64,000 bases of DNA, taken from NCBI RefSeq assembly GCF_900106585.1, contig NZ_FNWH01000006.1, positions 806,001-870,000 on the forward strand, written 5' to 3'. This stretch comes from Acidaminococcus timonensis. Lineage in GTDB: Bacteria > Bacillota > Negativicutes > Acidaminococcales > Acidaminococcaceae. Both the position numbers and the translations under genes were made by a program. Below are positions 32,017-41,237 of the stretch, in pieces. How positions within the stretch are numbered: position 1 is the stretch's first letter; the number at the start of each line of letters is the position of its first letter. The notes beneath the pieces are model-generated. The model was not told the origin of the DNA. It searched no databases and saw nothing but the letters and a program-made list of their open reading frames with translations.

Positions 32017-34350
32017 TCATAGAGATTCATCCGGGTCTTCTTTCAGCCCTTTGGTGAAGAACTTCTGCCTGATGGTGGTGGGGCTCATGAGGAGAGGCCT
32101 GGGCTTGCTCCCGTCAGCCGGTCCCACAATGCCCTTTTCTTCCATGGCATCCACCAGCCGGGCCGCCCGGGTGTACCCGATGCGGAACTTGCGCTGGAGC
32201 ATGGAGGAGGACGCCTGGTGGGCATCCATGACGGCTTCCACCGCATCCTGGAACAGCTCGTCCTGTTCGTCCTCTGCGCCATCCTTCTTGCTGTCCTTTT
32301 CCCCATTCAGCTCCTGGGTGGTCACTTCCTGGTGATAGGTGGTGGGGATGGCTTCCGCCTTGATGAAGTCCACCACCCGGTTCAGTTCATCATCCGCAAT
32401 GTAGGCACCCTGGACACGGATGGGCTTGTTTTCGCCAGTGGGGAAGAAGAGCATGTCCCCTTTCCCCAGCAGCTTTTCGGCCCCGCTGGTGTCCAGGATG
32501 GTCCGGCTGTCGATCTGGCTGGATACGGCAAAGGCGATCCGGCTGGGGATGTTGGCCTTGATGGTCCCGGTCAGCACGTCCACACTGGGCCGCTGGGTGG
32601 CCAGGATCAGATGGATGCCGGCCGCACGGGCCTTCTGGGCCAGACGCAGGATGGCATCTTCCACATCCACCGCTGCCACCATCATCAGATCGGACAATTC
32701 GTCGATGATGACCACAATGAACGGCAGCTTCTCTCCCGGCTGCACCAGCTTGTTGTAATCGTCGATCTTCCGCACCTGGGTCTTGGCGAACAGGCTGTAC
32801 CGCCGTTCCATTTCCACCACAGCCCAGTGCAGGGCACTGGCCGCCTGCTTGGGTCCTGTAACCACAGGGGTCAGCAGATGGGGGATGCCGTTGTAATTGG
32901 TCAGTTCCACCACCTTGGGGTCTACCAGGATCAGCTTCACCTCGTCGGGAGCTGCCTTGTACAGCAGACTGCAGATGATGGTGTTGATGCAGACACTCTT
33001 GCCGCTGCCGGTGCTGCCGGCAATCAGCAGGTGGGGCATCTTGGTCAGGTCGGCCACCACCACATGGCCGGAAATATCCTTGCCCAGGCCAATGGCCAGC
33101 TTGCCTTTGGCATTCTTCACTTCCGGGCAGTCCACAATGGACCGGAAGGAAACGGGCTGGCTGGTCCTGGAAGGCACTTCGATGCCGATGGCCGCCTTGC
33201 CCGGGATGGGCTCGATCCGCACGCTGGAAACCGCCAGTTTCAGGGCAATGTCCTCCGCCAGGTTCTGGATCTTGTTCACCTTGACCCCAGGAGCCGGCTC
33301 CAGTTCATACCGGGTCACCGAAGGTCCCCGGGTCACGTTCACCAGCGTGGCATTCACGCCGAAATCGTGGAGGGTCTGCTCGATGGTGCCGCCCTGCTCC
33401 TGGATTTCCGCCTGGTAGTTCCGGGGGTTCACCGAAGCATCCGGATTCAGCAGGTCCAGGGATGGGAATTCATAGGGAATCACTTCCCCGGTCTCCGCAT
33501 TTTCCAGACGGGTGGTCTGGACCGGCTGGGACTCATCTGCTGCCGCCACAGGCCGGGCCGTATCCTGGCCGTTGGTAATGGTGAACTTCCGGGGCGGTTC
33601 CGCCGTATCCACCTGGTCTTTCTGGAACTTCAGCAGCGGCGCATTCCCGGCTCTGCTCACCTTTTCCTTCAGCCGTTCGGCCAGGGTGGGTTTCTTTTCC
33701 CCGGTCCCGGCTTTGGATTTCGGGTAGTTTCCATCGTCCTTTTCCTGGTCATAGAAGGCATTATGGCTGCGCTTCCGCTGGTCCTGGTATTCCTCCCACT
33801 TCTGGGCCACGTTCTCGGCCCCTTCCTTCACCCCGTCGCTGGCCGTCCGCAGAGGGGAGCGCAGGGAGAATTTGCCGGAAAGCACCATGGAAGCCAGGGC
33901 CCAGGCGATCAGCACGATCATGGCCCCGATGCGGCCCACCACCTTCGTTAAAACAAACACGATGGCGCCTCCCAGGAGGCCACCACCGTTCATCAGGTAT
34001 TCAGGGATCAGTTCCCGGCCCTCCGGCACCTTATGCATGTGCCACAGGCTCAGGACAGAAACAAGGAACAGCAGCAGAGTAAAGAACTTCCTGGAAAACC
34101 GCAGATGTTCGTGGTTCAGGATATACCCCAGCCCCAGAACCAGCACATACAGAGGGAAGAGGAAAGCCCCGATTCCCAGTGCGAATCTCAGCACTCTTTC
34201 CAGGAACGCCCCGGCACTCCCCATGGGGAGCCCGGCCAGGGCACAGAGCATCACCATGGCGAAAGCCGCCAGCAGGATGCCCAGTACTTCCCGGTTGAAG
34301 GTGAATTCGATTTTTTTGTTGTTTCTGCGAGTTCGTTCTTTTTTCTCCAC
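32017..34350 (-). CDS. ftsK: DNA translocase FtsK/SpoIIIE
   Basis: A 777-residue ATP-driven DNA pump that clears chromosomes from the closing septum. Four N-terminal transmembrane helices lie within residues 20-160. A charged linker (160-310) is followed by the alpha/beta motor domain with Walker A AGSTGSGKS at 444-452 and Walker B FIVVIIDELSDLMM. The C-terminal gamma winged helix (LLQRKFRIGYTRAARLVDAMEEKGIVG) reads KOPS-like sites. The size is typical of Firmicutes SpoIIIE/FtsK. The start is GTG behind AGGAAGGGAACAGC. It lies 35 bases downstream of rnj. Confidence 0.95.
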   Translation of the reverse strand: MEKKERTRRNNKKIEFTFNREVLGILLAAFAMVMLCALAGLPMGSAGAFLERVLRFALGIGAFLFPLYVLVLGLGYILNHEHLRFSRKFFTLLLFLVSVLSLWHMHKVPEGRELIPEYLMNGGGLLGGAIVFVLTKVVGRIGAMIVLIAWALASMVLSGKFSLRSPLRTASDGVKEGAENVAQKWEEYQDQRKRSHNAFYDQEKDDGNYPKSKAGTGEKKPTLAERLKEKVSRAGNAPLLKFQKDQVDTAEPPRKFTITNGQDTARPVAAADESQPVQTTRLENAETGEVIPYEFPSLDLLNPDASVNPRNYQAEIQEQGGTIEQTLHDFGVNATLVNVTRGPSVTRYELEPAPGVKVNKIQNLAEDIALKLAVSSVRIEPIPGKAAIGIEVPSRTSQPVSFRSIVDCPEVKNAKGKLAIGLGKDISGHVVVADLTKMPHLLIAGSTGSGKSVCINTIICSLLYKAAPDEVKLILVDPKVVELTNYNGIPHLLTPVVTGPKQAASALHWAVVEMERRYSLFAKTQVRKIDDYNKLVQPGEKLPFIVVIIDELSDLMMVAAVDVEDAILRLAQKARAAGIHLILATQRPSVDVLTGTIKANIPSRIAFAVSSQIDSRTILDTSGAEKLLGKGDMLFFPTGENKPIRVQGAYIADDELNRVVDFIKAEAIPTTYHQEVTTQELNGEKDSKKDGAEDEQDELFQDAVEAVMDAHQASSSMLQRKFRIGYTRAARLVDAMEEKGIVGPADGSKPRPLLMSPTTIRQKFFTKGLKEDPDESL

Positions 34351-34385
34351 GCTGTTCCCTTCCTGAAGATTTTATTTTATGGCAA

Positions 34386-36122
34386 TCAGATCTCCATGAT
34401 CAGCGGAAGGATCATGGGACGCCGTCTGGTCTTGTCGAACAGATACCGGCCCAGGCTGTCCCGGACGGCACTCTTCAGAGCGGACCATTCGGTGATGTTG
34501 TTCTCGTGGCATTTGTCCAGCGTGCTCAGCACCCGGTCCCGGGCCCCTTCCATCAGTTCCTCAGATTCACGCACATACACGAAGCCTCTGGATACGATAT
34601 CCGGGCCGGCAGCGATCCGGTAGGTGCTGTGGTCGATGGTCACCACCACGATCAGGATCCCGTCCTGGGACAGCTGACGGCGGTCACGCAGCACTACATT
34701 GCCCACGTCGCCCACGCCCAGGCCGTCGATCAGCACCCGGCCGGCCGTCACTTTTCCGGTGATCCCGATAGAATCCCGGGTCAGGTCCACCACGGAGCCG
34801 TTTTCGGCAATGACGATGTTTTCCTTGGGCATGCCCAGCTGCATGGCCAGTTTCTTATGCTTCACCAGGTGACGGTATTCGCCGTGGACCGGCATGAAGA
34901 ACTTGGGATGGATCAGACGGTGCATCAGTTTGATCTCTTCCTGGCTGGCGTGGCCGGAAACGTGGATGCCCTGTTCACGGCCGTATACCACTTCCGCACC
35001 CTGTTTGTACAGATTGTCGATGGTCCGGGCCACACCCTTCTCGTTGCCGGGAATGGGGGTGGCGGAGATGATCACCGTATCCCCGGGCATGATGGACACC
35101 TTCCGGTGGTCGTTGTTGCTCATCCGGGTCAGGGCACTCATGGGTTCGCCCTGGCTGCCGGTGGTGATGATGGCAATCTGCCGGGGTGCATAGTTGCGGC
35201 ATTCATCGATGTCGATCAGCACACCCTGGGGCACCTTCAGGTATCCCATTTCAATGGAGATGTTCACCACGTTCACCATGCTGCGGCCGATGACAGCCAC
35301 CTTCCGGCGGGTCATGACGGCTGCGTCGATCACCTGCTGGATCCGGTGCACGTTGGAGGAGAACGTTGCCACGATCACCCGGTTCCTGGCGGCGCGGAAC
35401 TGTTCGTCCAGGGTCTTGCCCACGCTCTTTTCGCTGGGGGTATACCCGGTCCGTTCGATGTTGGTGGAATCGCTCATGAGCAGCAGTACGCCCTTGCGGC
35501 CCACTTCTGCCAGCTTGGCATAGTCCGCCACCTGGCCGTCCACCGGGGTCTGGTCAAACTTGTAGTCGCCGGTGTGCACGATGACGCCCACCGGGGTATG
35601 GATGGCCAGGGCAACCGCATCGGGAATGCTGTGGTTGACCCGGATGAATTCCACCCGGAAAGCGCCGGCCCGTACAGTGGCGCCCGGTTTCACCATTTTG
35701 CACTTGCTGTCAGAGACACCGTTTTCTTTCAGCCGGCCGCTCAGGATGCCCAGGGTCAGAGGCGTGCCGTATACCGGTACGTCGAAATCCTTCATCACAT
35801 AAGGCAGGGCGCCGATATGGTCTTCATGGCCGTGGGTCAGGAAAATGGCCTTGAATTTGTCCTTGTTTTCCTGCAGGAAGGTGGTATCCGGAATCACCAG
35901 ATCCACACCCAGCATATCATCATCAGGGAATGCCAGGCCGGCATCCACCAGGATCATATCGTTGCCGTACACGAAAGCGGTCATGTTCTTGCCGATTTCG
36001 CCCAGACCGCCCAGGGGGATGATGGACAGTTTCTTCTGTTCCCGCCTGTTTTCTCTCTTCTGTTCCCGTTTCTGTTCTCTCTTCTGCCCTTTACTGGTAT
36101 TGTTGTTCGTTTCCTCTTTCAA
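34386..36122 (-). CDS. rnj: Ribonuclease J
   Basis: A beta-CASP metallo-beta-lactamase-fold ribonuclease with endo- and 5' exonuclease activity, central to mRNA decay and rRNA maturation in Firmicutes. The metal motif is LTHGHEDHIGALPY. The beta-CASP part has DSTN, SGHAS and PVHGEYRHL. The likely start is TTG at 36122, seven bases after a perfect AGGAGG, giving 578 residues; an ATG 22 codons upstream has no such site. The N terminus has a basic low-complexity run of REQK-type repeats. A -35/-10 pair about 165 bases upstream probably drives it with ftsK and following genes. Confidence 0.93.
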   Translation of the reverse strand: MKEETNNNTSKGQKREQKREQKRENRREQKKLSIIPLGGLGEIGKNMTAFVYGNDMILVDAGLAFPDDDMLGVDLVIPDTTFLQENKDKFKAIFLTHGHEDHIGALPYVMKDFDVPVYGTPLTLGILSGRLKENGVSDSKCKMVKPGATVRAGAFRVEFIRVNHSIPDAVALAIHTPVGVIVHTGDYKFDQTPVDGQVADYAKLAEVGRKGVLLLMSDSTNIERTGYTPSEKSVGKTLDEQFRAARNRVIVATFSSNVHRIQQVIDAAVMTRRKVAVIGRSMVNVVNISIEMGYLKVPQGVLIDIDECRNYAPRQIAIITTGSQGEPMSALTRMSNNDHRKVSIMPGDTVIISATPIPGNEKGVARTIDNLYKQGAEVVYGREQGIHVSGHASQEEIKLMHRLIHPKFFMPVHGEYRHLVKHKKLAMQLGMPKENIVIAENGSVVDLTRDSIGITGKVTAGRVLIDGLGVGDVGNVVLRDRRQLSQDGILIVVVTIDHSTYRIAAGPDIVSRGFVYVRESEELMEGARDRVLSTLDKCHENNITEWSALKSAVRDSLGRYLFDKTRRRPMILPLIMEI

Positions 36123-36286
36123 AGGGGTACCTCCTCTTTCTTGTTCCTGATTTTGACATATAGAAATACTGGAGTATCTTTCGTCCATACTCCGTTTTCG
36201 AAACTATGTTTTCAATTCCCGTATCCCCTACGAATCCGAACGATACGCTTCGTTCCGGACCCTATAGGACTAGTCTCTTGTTCAAC

Positions 36287-36315
36287 ATTATACAGGTTTG
36301 ACGCCTGTTTTGCAA
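36287..36315 (-). promoter_or_regulatory. Promoter of the rnj-ftsK run
   Basis: On the minus strand TTGCAA (36310-36315) and TATAAT (36287-36292) are separated by exactly 17 bases. The downstream leader of about 165 bases before the rnj start holds no obvious structured element. Confidence 0.75.
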
Positions 36316-36335
36316 ATAAAGTTTTACCAAAATAG

Positions 36336-37313
36336 TCAGGAACTGACTTTCTGGTCTTTCCTGAATTGTTCGGCACCGGGTGCTAACGGCAAATCCCCTT
36401 CCCGGAAGAACGATTGTTTCGGATCTGCCGGCAGGAACGGGTATCTGCTGTGCAGTTCACCCCAGTGGCTCCACAGCCGTTCCAGGAAACTGCGGGTCTG
36501 GCCGGCATCCAGCCGATCCGTAGCCAGCAGCAGGCAGTCCACGCTCACCGTGTTGCAGGCCTGGAACTGGTTGGGATAGGTCCCCACCGGGATCACGGTC
36601 TTCCGGAACCGGGGGTAGGCCTCCAGCAGATCCTCTGCCGTGCGCCCCTCCACCGGTACCAGCACCAGCTGCCGCTGCCGGGCCAGATCCCGGAAGGCCT
36701 GGTGGGGCACCCCCGAGGTCACAAAGGCCGCATCCACCGTGCCTTCTTTCAACGCCCTCACTTCATCTTCCACGGAAAGGTACTGGATGCGGACTTCATC
36801 TTCCGGGATCCCGGCAGCCTCCAGCACCTTCCGGGCATCGTAGGCGGATCCGGAACCGGCCGCCCCTACGGCCAGGGTACGGCCCCGCAGGTCTGCCAGT
36901 TTCCGGATGCCCGTCACGTCGTAGGTGATGATCTGCACCGTCTCCGGATACAGGACCCCCAGCACCTGCAGGTTCTCCATGGGTTTTCCTGCAAACTGAT
37001 CCGTCCCGTTAACGGCCGCATCCGCCACATCGCTCTGGACAAAGGCCAGGTCCGCCCGGCCCTCCGCCAGCAGCTCCACATTGGCCACCGAACCGGAACC
37101 GCCCGTTTCTCTCAGGAGGGGCTGTCTGCCGTCCCCGTTGTACAGCTTGACCAGTTCTCCTCCCAGGGTGCCGTAATCTCCATCATTCTGGCCGGCCGCC
37201 AGGACCAGTTCCTTCGGAGCCTGATGGCCGCCCCGCACCTGGGCCCTGTTCTGGCCGCATCCTGCTGCAACCAAAAAAAGCAGGGCCAGAACCAAAAGGA
37301 GCCGTTTTTTCAT
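36336..37313 (-). CDS. TAXI-type TRAP solute-binding lipoprotein
   Basis: A 325-residue periplasmic binding protein of the TRAP-associated extracytoplasmic immunogenic (TAXI) family. The lipobox FLVAAGC places the lipidated cysteine at residue 19. The mature part has the family turn LVLAAGQNDGDYGTLGGELVKLYN and ETGGSGSVANVELLAEGRADLAFVQSD. TAXI proteins deliver glutamate-like or other organic acids to a fused TRAP permease (DctQM), but none is next to it here. I use the ATG at 37313 behind AAGGAGGATTGGCT. It is 25 bases downstream of the epimerase gene and may share its transcript. Confidence 0.85.
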   Translation of the reverse strand: MKKRLLLVLALLFLVAAGCGQNRAQVRGGHQAPKELVLAAGQNDGDYGTLGGELVKLYNGDGRQPLLRETGGSGSVANVELLAEGRADLAFVQSDVADAAVNGTDQFAGKPMENLQVLGVLYPETVQIITYDVTGIRKLADLRGRTLAVGAAGSGSAYDARKVLEAAGIPEDEVRIQYLSVEDEVRALKEGTVDAAFVTSGVPHQAFRDLARQRQLVLVPVEGRTAEDLLEAYPRFRKTVIPVGTYPNQFQACNTVSVDCLLLATDRLDAGQTRSFLERLWSHWGELHSRYPFLPADPKQSFFREGDLPLAPGAEQFRKDQKVSS

Positions 37314-37344
37314 AGCCAATCCTCCTTGTTCTCCCCCACTTCTT

Positions 37345-38262
37345 TTATTTCAGGAAATAAGCCAGGGTCTTCCCCAGGCCTGTTTCCAGGTCCGTATACT
37401 CCTTCATGCCCAGGGTCTCCACCAGGGCCCGGTGGCTCAGTACGGAAGCGTAAATATCCCCCGGCCGCACCGGGCCATGCTCCACTTCCATGGGCCGTCC
37501 CAGGATCTTTTCCAGGATGGCGATCAGCTGATTCAGGGATACCTCCTGATTGGTGGAAACATTCAGGGTGGCGCAGCCTTCATAGCCGATCCCTGCGGAG
37601 ATTGCCCGTGCCAGGTCGCCGGCATAGACGAAATCCCGTGTCTGGTTGCCGTCTCCGAAAATGGTCACCGGTTCACCGGCAGCGATTTTCCGGGCAAATA
37701 CGGAAATCACACCGCCTTCGCCGGTTTCTCCCTGCCGTTCACCGTATACATTGGCAAACCGGAAGATCAGGTGCTTCAGTCCGAAGCACCGGCTGTACAT
37801 GCGGATGTACTCCTCCCCCACCACCTTGGACAGTCCGTAAAAGGACGTGGGGGCCGGAACTTCCGTTTCCTTCAGGGGCAGGTTCTGGTTGTCCCCGTAA
37901 ACGGCTGCGCTGGAAGAGAAGATGATCTGTTCCACCCCCGTCTTCCGGCAGCCTTCCAGCAGGTGGACCATGGCCGTCACATTCAGGTCCTCATCTTCTT
38001 CCGGATGCTCCATGGAATAGGGCACCAGGGTCTGGGCCGCCAGATGGATCACCGTCTGGAATTTTTCCTGGGCCATGAAATCCCACAGCTCCCGGGAGCG
38101 GATATCCAGCAGCTGGAACCGGGCTCCCTCCGGGACATGACACCGTTTTCCGGTGGACAGGTTGTCCAGGACCACCACTTCACAATCATTATGGGCCAGC
38201 AGTTCCGGCACCACATGGGAGCCGATGAACCCCGCTCCCCCTGTAACCAGGATCTTTCTCAT
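37345..38262 (-). CDS. NAD-dependent nucleotide-sugar epimerase (GalE-like)
   Basis: A 305-residue extended short-chain dehydrogenase. The NAD site is TGGAGFIGSH at the N terminus, the catalytic serine block is FSSSAAVYGD, and the YxxxK pair is YGLSK. The length and the PTSFYGLSKVVGEEYIRMY segment suit UDP-glucose 4-epimerase-like or UDP-N-acetylglucosamine epimerase enzymes that supply sugars for envelope polysaccharide. The start overlaps the stop of the UPF0104 gene by four bases (ATGA), suggesting linked roles in surface-glycan or glycolipid synthesis. The exact sugar is not predictable. Confidence 0.88.
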   Translation of the reverse strand: MRKILVTGGAGFIGSHVVPELLAHNDCEVVVLDNLSTGKRCHVPEGARFQLLDIRSRELWDFMAQEKFQTVIHLAAQTLVPYSMEHPEEDEDLNVTAMVHLLEGCRKTGVEQIIFSSSAAVYGDNQNLPLKETEVPAPTSFYGLSKVVGEEYIRMYSRCFGLKHLIFRFANVYGERQGETGEGGVISVFARKIAAGEPVTIFGDGNQTRDFVYAGDLARAISAGIGYEGCATLNVSTNQEVSLNQLIAILEKILGRPMEVEHGPVRPGDIYASVLSHRALVETLGMKEYTDLETGLGKTLAYFLK

Positions 38263-39263
38263 GAATCCATCCCCCTCCGATCACGGATCTTGTTCAAAAT
38301 ATCGAATCCGAAGCATTTGATGGTGACGGCAGCGCCAATGGTGAACGGAATGTATTCACAAAAGAAACGCCACAGTACGGCCAGTACCCCGGATACCCCA
38401 GGCGGCAGCAGGCTGTTGAACAGCATCAGGAATCCCCCTTCGGCCACGCCGCTGCCACCGGGCGTGGGGGTGAAATACAGGATCAGGTTGATCAGGCACA
38501 TCCGCCCCATGATGATGTGCAGGGGCAGGTTGATGCCGAAGGCCTTGATGAAGACAGGTACCACAGAATAGATAAACAGCAGGCTGATGCCGGATTCCAG
38601 GAACGCACGGAATACCTGCCTGGGATTGTCCTTCAGCATGAACATGGCCTGCTGGAAATCCCGGTATCCCAGGAAAATGGCTTCCTGTACCCGGGGCGAG
38701 AACCGGCGGCTGAACCGGGCCAGCCATTTCTCCACCCGGCCCCCCATCACCAGACGCCACAACAGCCAGGGTGCGCCGATGAAGAAGGCACACACCAGTG
38801 CGATGACACTGGTGGGCATCCAGTCCACCAGGGCCGGGTCAAAGAAGAACACGATGGGCATCATCAAAAACAGGAACAGGATGGAGAACACCGTCCGCAC
38901 GATGATGATCAGCGTGGATTTGGCCACCGGCACCCCGGCCCGCTTCATGAACATGAGCATGGCGATGCCCCCGCCGCCCTGGCCGGGAGTAATCAGCGCC
39001 AGGAAATAGTTGCTGAACACCGCATAGAAGATATGGGCATAGTCCATCTTCTCCCCAGAGATCCGGGTCAGGGTGATCAGCCGGGTAGCATCGAAGAACA
39101 GCCCGATGGACAGCGTCCCCAGAGCCAGCAGGGCATAATACCACTTGAAGGTGGTCAGGTATTCCAGTGCCCGGACATCAAACGTAAAGTAAATAACGCC
39201 TGCTGATACGAGTACGATGACCACAAACAGGACGCACAGCACGCGAAAAACATTTTTATTCAT
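38259..39263 (-). CDS. UPF0104/LPG synthase-type membrane protein
   Basis: A 334-residue polytopic membrane protein with about eight hydrophobic helices, of the lysylphosphatidylglycerol synthase TM region (UPF0104/AglD-like) family. Its LITPGQGGGGIAMLMFMKRAGVPV and FTPTPGGSGVAEGGF motifs are family hallmarks. Members flip or transfer lipid-linked groups; this one lacks the soluble aminoacyl-transferase half of MprF. It is the first gene of a unit with the epimerase and perhaps the TAXI protein. The ATG follows GCAGG, and an extended -10 box lies about 75 bases upstream. Confidence 0.83.
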   Translation of the reverse strand: MNKNVFRVLCVLFVVIVLVSAGVIYFTFDVRALEYLTTFKWYYALLALGTLSIGLFFDATRLITLTRISGEKMDYAHIFYAVFSNYFLALITPGQGGGGIAMLMFMKRAGVPVAKSTLIIIVRTVFSILFLFLMMPIVFFFDPALVDWMPTSVIALVCAFFIGAPWLLWRLVMGGRVEKWLARFSRRFSPRVQEAIFLGYRDFQQAMFMLKDNPRQVFRAFLESGISLLFIYSVVPVFIKAFGINLPLHIIMGRMCLINLILYFTPTPGGSGVAEGGFLMLFNSLLPPGVSGVLAVLWRFFCEYIPFTIGAAVTIKCFGFDILNKIRDRRGMDS

Positions 39264-39336
39264 AAATGATAACCTGCCAGTATGTTATATTAGGGATTGG
39301 ATCCCTGTTTCTACCAATTGAGTACATATATTTTAT

Positions 39337-39345
39337 ATTATAGCA
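39337..39345 (-). promoter_or_regulatory. Extended -10 promoter of the UPF0104-epimerase unit
   Basis: On the minus strand the sequence reads TGCTATAAT, the same extended -10 string seen before hsdR, the first pyridoxal kinase gene and the thiE-like gene. No good -35 box lies 17 bases upstream. Confidence 0.5.
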
Positions 39346-39386
39346 TAAGTACGTGACAAAAAGGGGAACAAACCGTAAAACGGCTT

Positions 39387-40334
39387 CTATACCTTTCGGC
39401 TGTTGGCAAAATGCAGCTTCACGAACCGGACCAGTGCGTCTTTTCCCTGTTCCTCCACGATCCGCCGGGCTGCAGCCGTAGCCTGGGCCCCGCCCCCTTT
39501 GGGCAGCGGGAAGCCGGCCTGTTCCGTCAGCTGGTCCATGACGGCCACAAAGGCATCCCGGGCCAGGATGGAAGCTGCGGCCACGGCCATGTCCGCCTCC
39601 GCCCGGGGCTGCTGGTACACCTGCAGGCCGGGGAAGGCCTGTTCCAGGGTCCCGGTAATCCTGTTGTGCCGGGTGAACTGATCCACCAGGGCGAAATGGC
39701 ACTCCGGCACTTGCTGCAGCACCTTGCCCAGGGCATGGATGTGCCCGCTGGCCAGCAGATGGTTCAGGTTCATCTTCTGGTCCTTCAGCTGCTGGTACCG
39801 CTGGTTGTAGAACTGGGGTCTCAGGACCAGGGTGGCATGAGCCCGGGCCGTTTCCCGGATTTTCGCTGCCAGCTGGTGGATCTTGTCATCCGTCAGGGCC
39901 TTGCTGTCGCAGACGCCCCAGGAAGCGAACTTTGCCGCCGTGGCTTCATCCACACACACGGCTGCCACTGCCAGGGGGCCGAAATAATCCCCCTTCCCGC
40001 TTTCGTCGCTGCCGCACCACAGGCCGTCGAACCCGGGTTTTTCCTTGAGCAGGCAGCCATGGTGGAAGGGGTTTTCCGGAAGGGCACCCGCCTCTTCCGG
40101 AGCTTCGTCCAGCGCCGCCTTGCAGGCATGCAAAAGGGGCGTCTCTTTGCCGCCCCATACGGTTTTCAAGCCTTTTTTGCCGTTATACAGGGAAAGGGTC
40201 ACAGAAGAAGGCGCCTGTTTCACCTTCAGCTGCTGTCCGTAGTTGATCTCCTTCTGCTCCACCGGTTCGTCCGTCAGCAGCTGGAGTTTTTCCTTGACCA
40301 GACTCACATACTGGTCGAAATCGTAAGGGGTCAT
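39387..40334 (-). CDS. rnhC: Ribonuclease HIII
   Basis: A 315-residue RNase HIII that cuts RNA in RNA-DNA hybrids, protecting the genome from R-loops. The N-terminal TBP-like substrate-binding domain covers about residues 1-95. The catalytic RNase H fold starts with GSDESGKGDYFGPL (D110, E111) and continues with CDSKALTD and AEADMAVAAASILARD. RNase HIII is mainly a Firmicutes enzyme. It overlaps the upstream P-loop/Asp23 gene by four bases (ATGA), so the two are co-translated. Confidence 0.92.
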   Translation of the reverse strand: MTPYDFDQYVSLVKEKLQLLTDEPVEQKEINYGQQLKVKQAPSSVTLSLYNGKKGLKTVWGGKETPLLHACKAALDEAPEEAGALPENPFHHGCLLKEKPGFDGLWCGSDESGKGDYFGPLAVAAVCVDEATAAKFASWGVCDSKALTDDKIHQLAAKIRETARAHATLVLRPQFYNQRYQQLKDQKMNLNHLLASGHIHALGKVLQQVPECHFALVDQFTRHNRITGTLEQAFPGLQVYQQPRAEADMAVAAASILARDAFVAVMDQLTEQAGFPLPKGGGAQATAAARRIVEEQGKDALVRFVKLHFANSRKV

Positions 40335-41224
40335 GCCCCGGTTTCCTCCTTTTGTCCCTCCGCCATCTCTCCGTGCTCCGCCAGATGCTTCGGAATATCC
40401 GGGGGCCGCACCGTCAGGCTGCGGATGGAAACGTCAATATTTTTCACCGGCATGCTGGTCATGCCTTCCACCTTCAGTTTGATCCTGGTCTGCAGGGCCT
40501 TCACCACTTCGTAGATGGGCGCCCCGAAAAATAGCACGATTTCCAGGAAGATGGTCATGCCCTTGCTGGTGTCCGAAGGCCGGCGCACCTTGATGCCGGT
40601 GATCCGGTCCACTTCCCGGTTCTTCTTCACCACGATGCGCACAATGTCGCTGACCACGTAATCCGATACGGTGATCTTGCCATAGTAGCTGAACGCCGGG
40701 CGCACAATGGATTTTTCCGGCAGGGCGTGGTGCTTCCTGTTCCGGGAGAACAGCCGGTGGGGCAGATCCACCAGGACCCCTGAAAGATGGGGCTTCAGCT
40801 CGATGGTGGGCACCGGCACCACGTGTTTGCCCTCTTTGATGCGCATTTCCCGGGCTTTCTTCATTTCCCGGGTGGTTGAAATGTCCTGGATATACACCGT
40901 TTCCGAAGGCATGGGGATCTGCAGCCGTTTGCAGATGGTCCGCACCATCTTGTCCGAGGTGCCGATCACCAGCAGGGTCTTGATGTCGCTCTGGGTCAGG
41001 GCCTCCCGCACGGCCTGGCAGTGGTCCTTTTCCATGAAGATGGCCCGTTTCACCGCCTGTACCTTATTCTGTTCCGTCTTTGCACTGGTGCCGGCCAGGA
41101 TCTTTGTCCCCTCGATCAGGAGCCCGTCGTCGATGATGCCGTCACACCCGTGGTCATGGGCAACCCCGATGGCCCGGAAGCTTTTCCCGGTACCGCTGGG
41201 ACCCACAAAGGCTACAACTTTCAT
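40331..41224 (-). CDS. P-loop NTPase fused to an Asp23-like domain
   Basis: A 297-residue protein. Residues 1-150 are a P-loop NTPase-like domain with Walker A GPSGTGKS (8-15) and a region reading IDDGLLIEGTKILAGTSAKTEQNKVQAVKRA; from about 165 an Asp23/Gls24-like domain follows (YYGKITVSDYVVSDIVRIVVKKNREVDRI in its first half, and the closing MPVKNIDVSIRSLTV). Asp23 proteins are alkaline-shock and envelope-associated. I know of no defined role for the fusion. It lies between the PHP phosphoesterase gene and rnhC in a tight cluster with a 13-base gap and a four-base overlap, perhaps linked to nucleic-acid turnover. Confidence 0.75.
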   Translation of the reverse strand: MKVVAFVGPSGTGKSFRAIGVAHDHGCDGIIDDGLLIEGTKILAGTSAKTEQNKVQAVKRAIFMEKDHCQAVREALTQSDIKTLLVIGTSDKMVRTICKRLQIPMPSETVYIQDISTTREMKKAREMRIKEGKHVVPVPTIELKPHLSGVLVDLPHRLFSRNRKHHALPEKSIVRPAFSYYGKITVSDYVVSDIVRIVVKKNREVDRITGIKVRRPSDTSKGMTIFLEIVLFFGAPIYEVVKALQTRIKLKVEGMTSMPVKNIDVSIRSLTVRPPDIPKHLAEHGEMAEGQKEETGA

Positions 41225-41237
41225 AGTAACACCTGCT

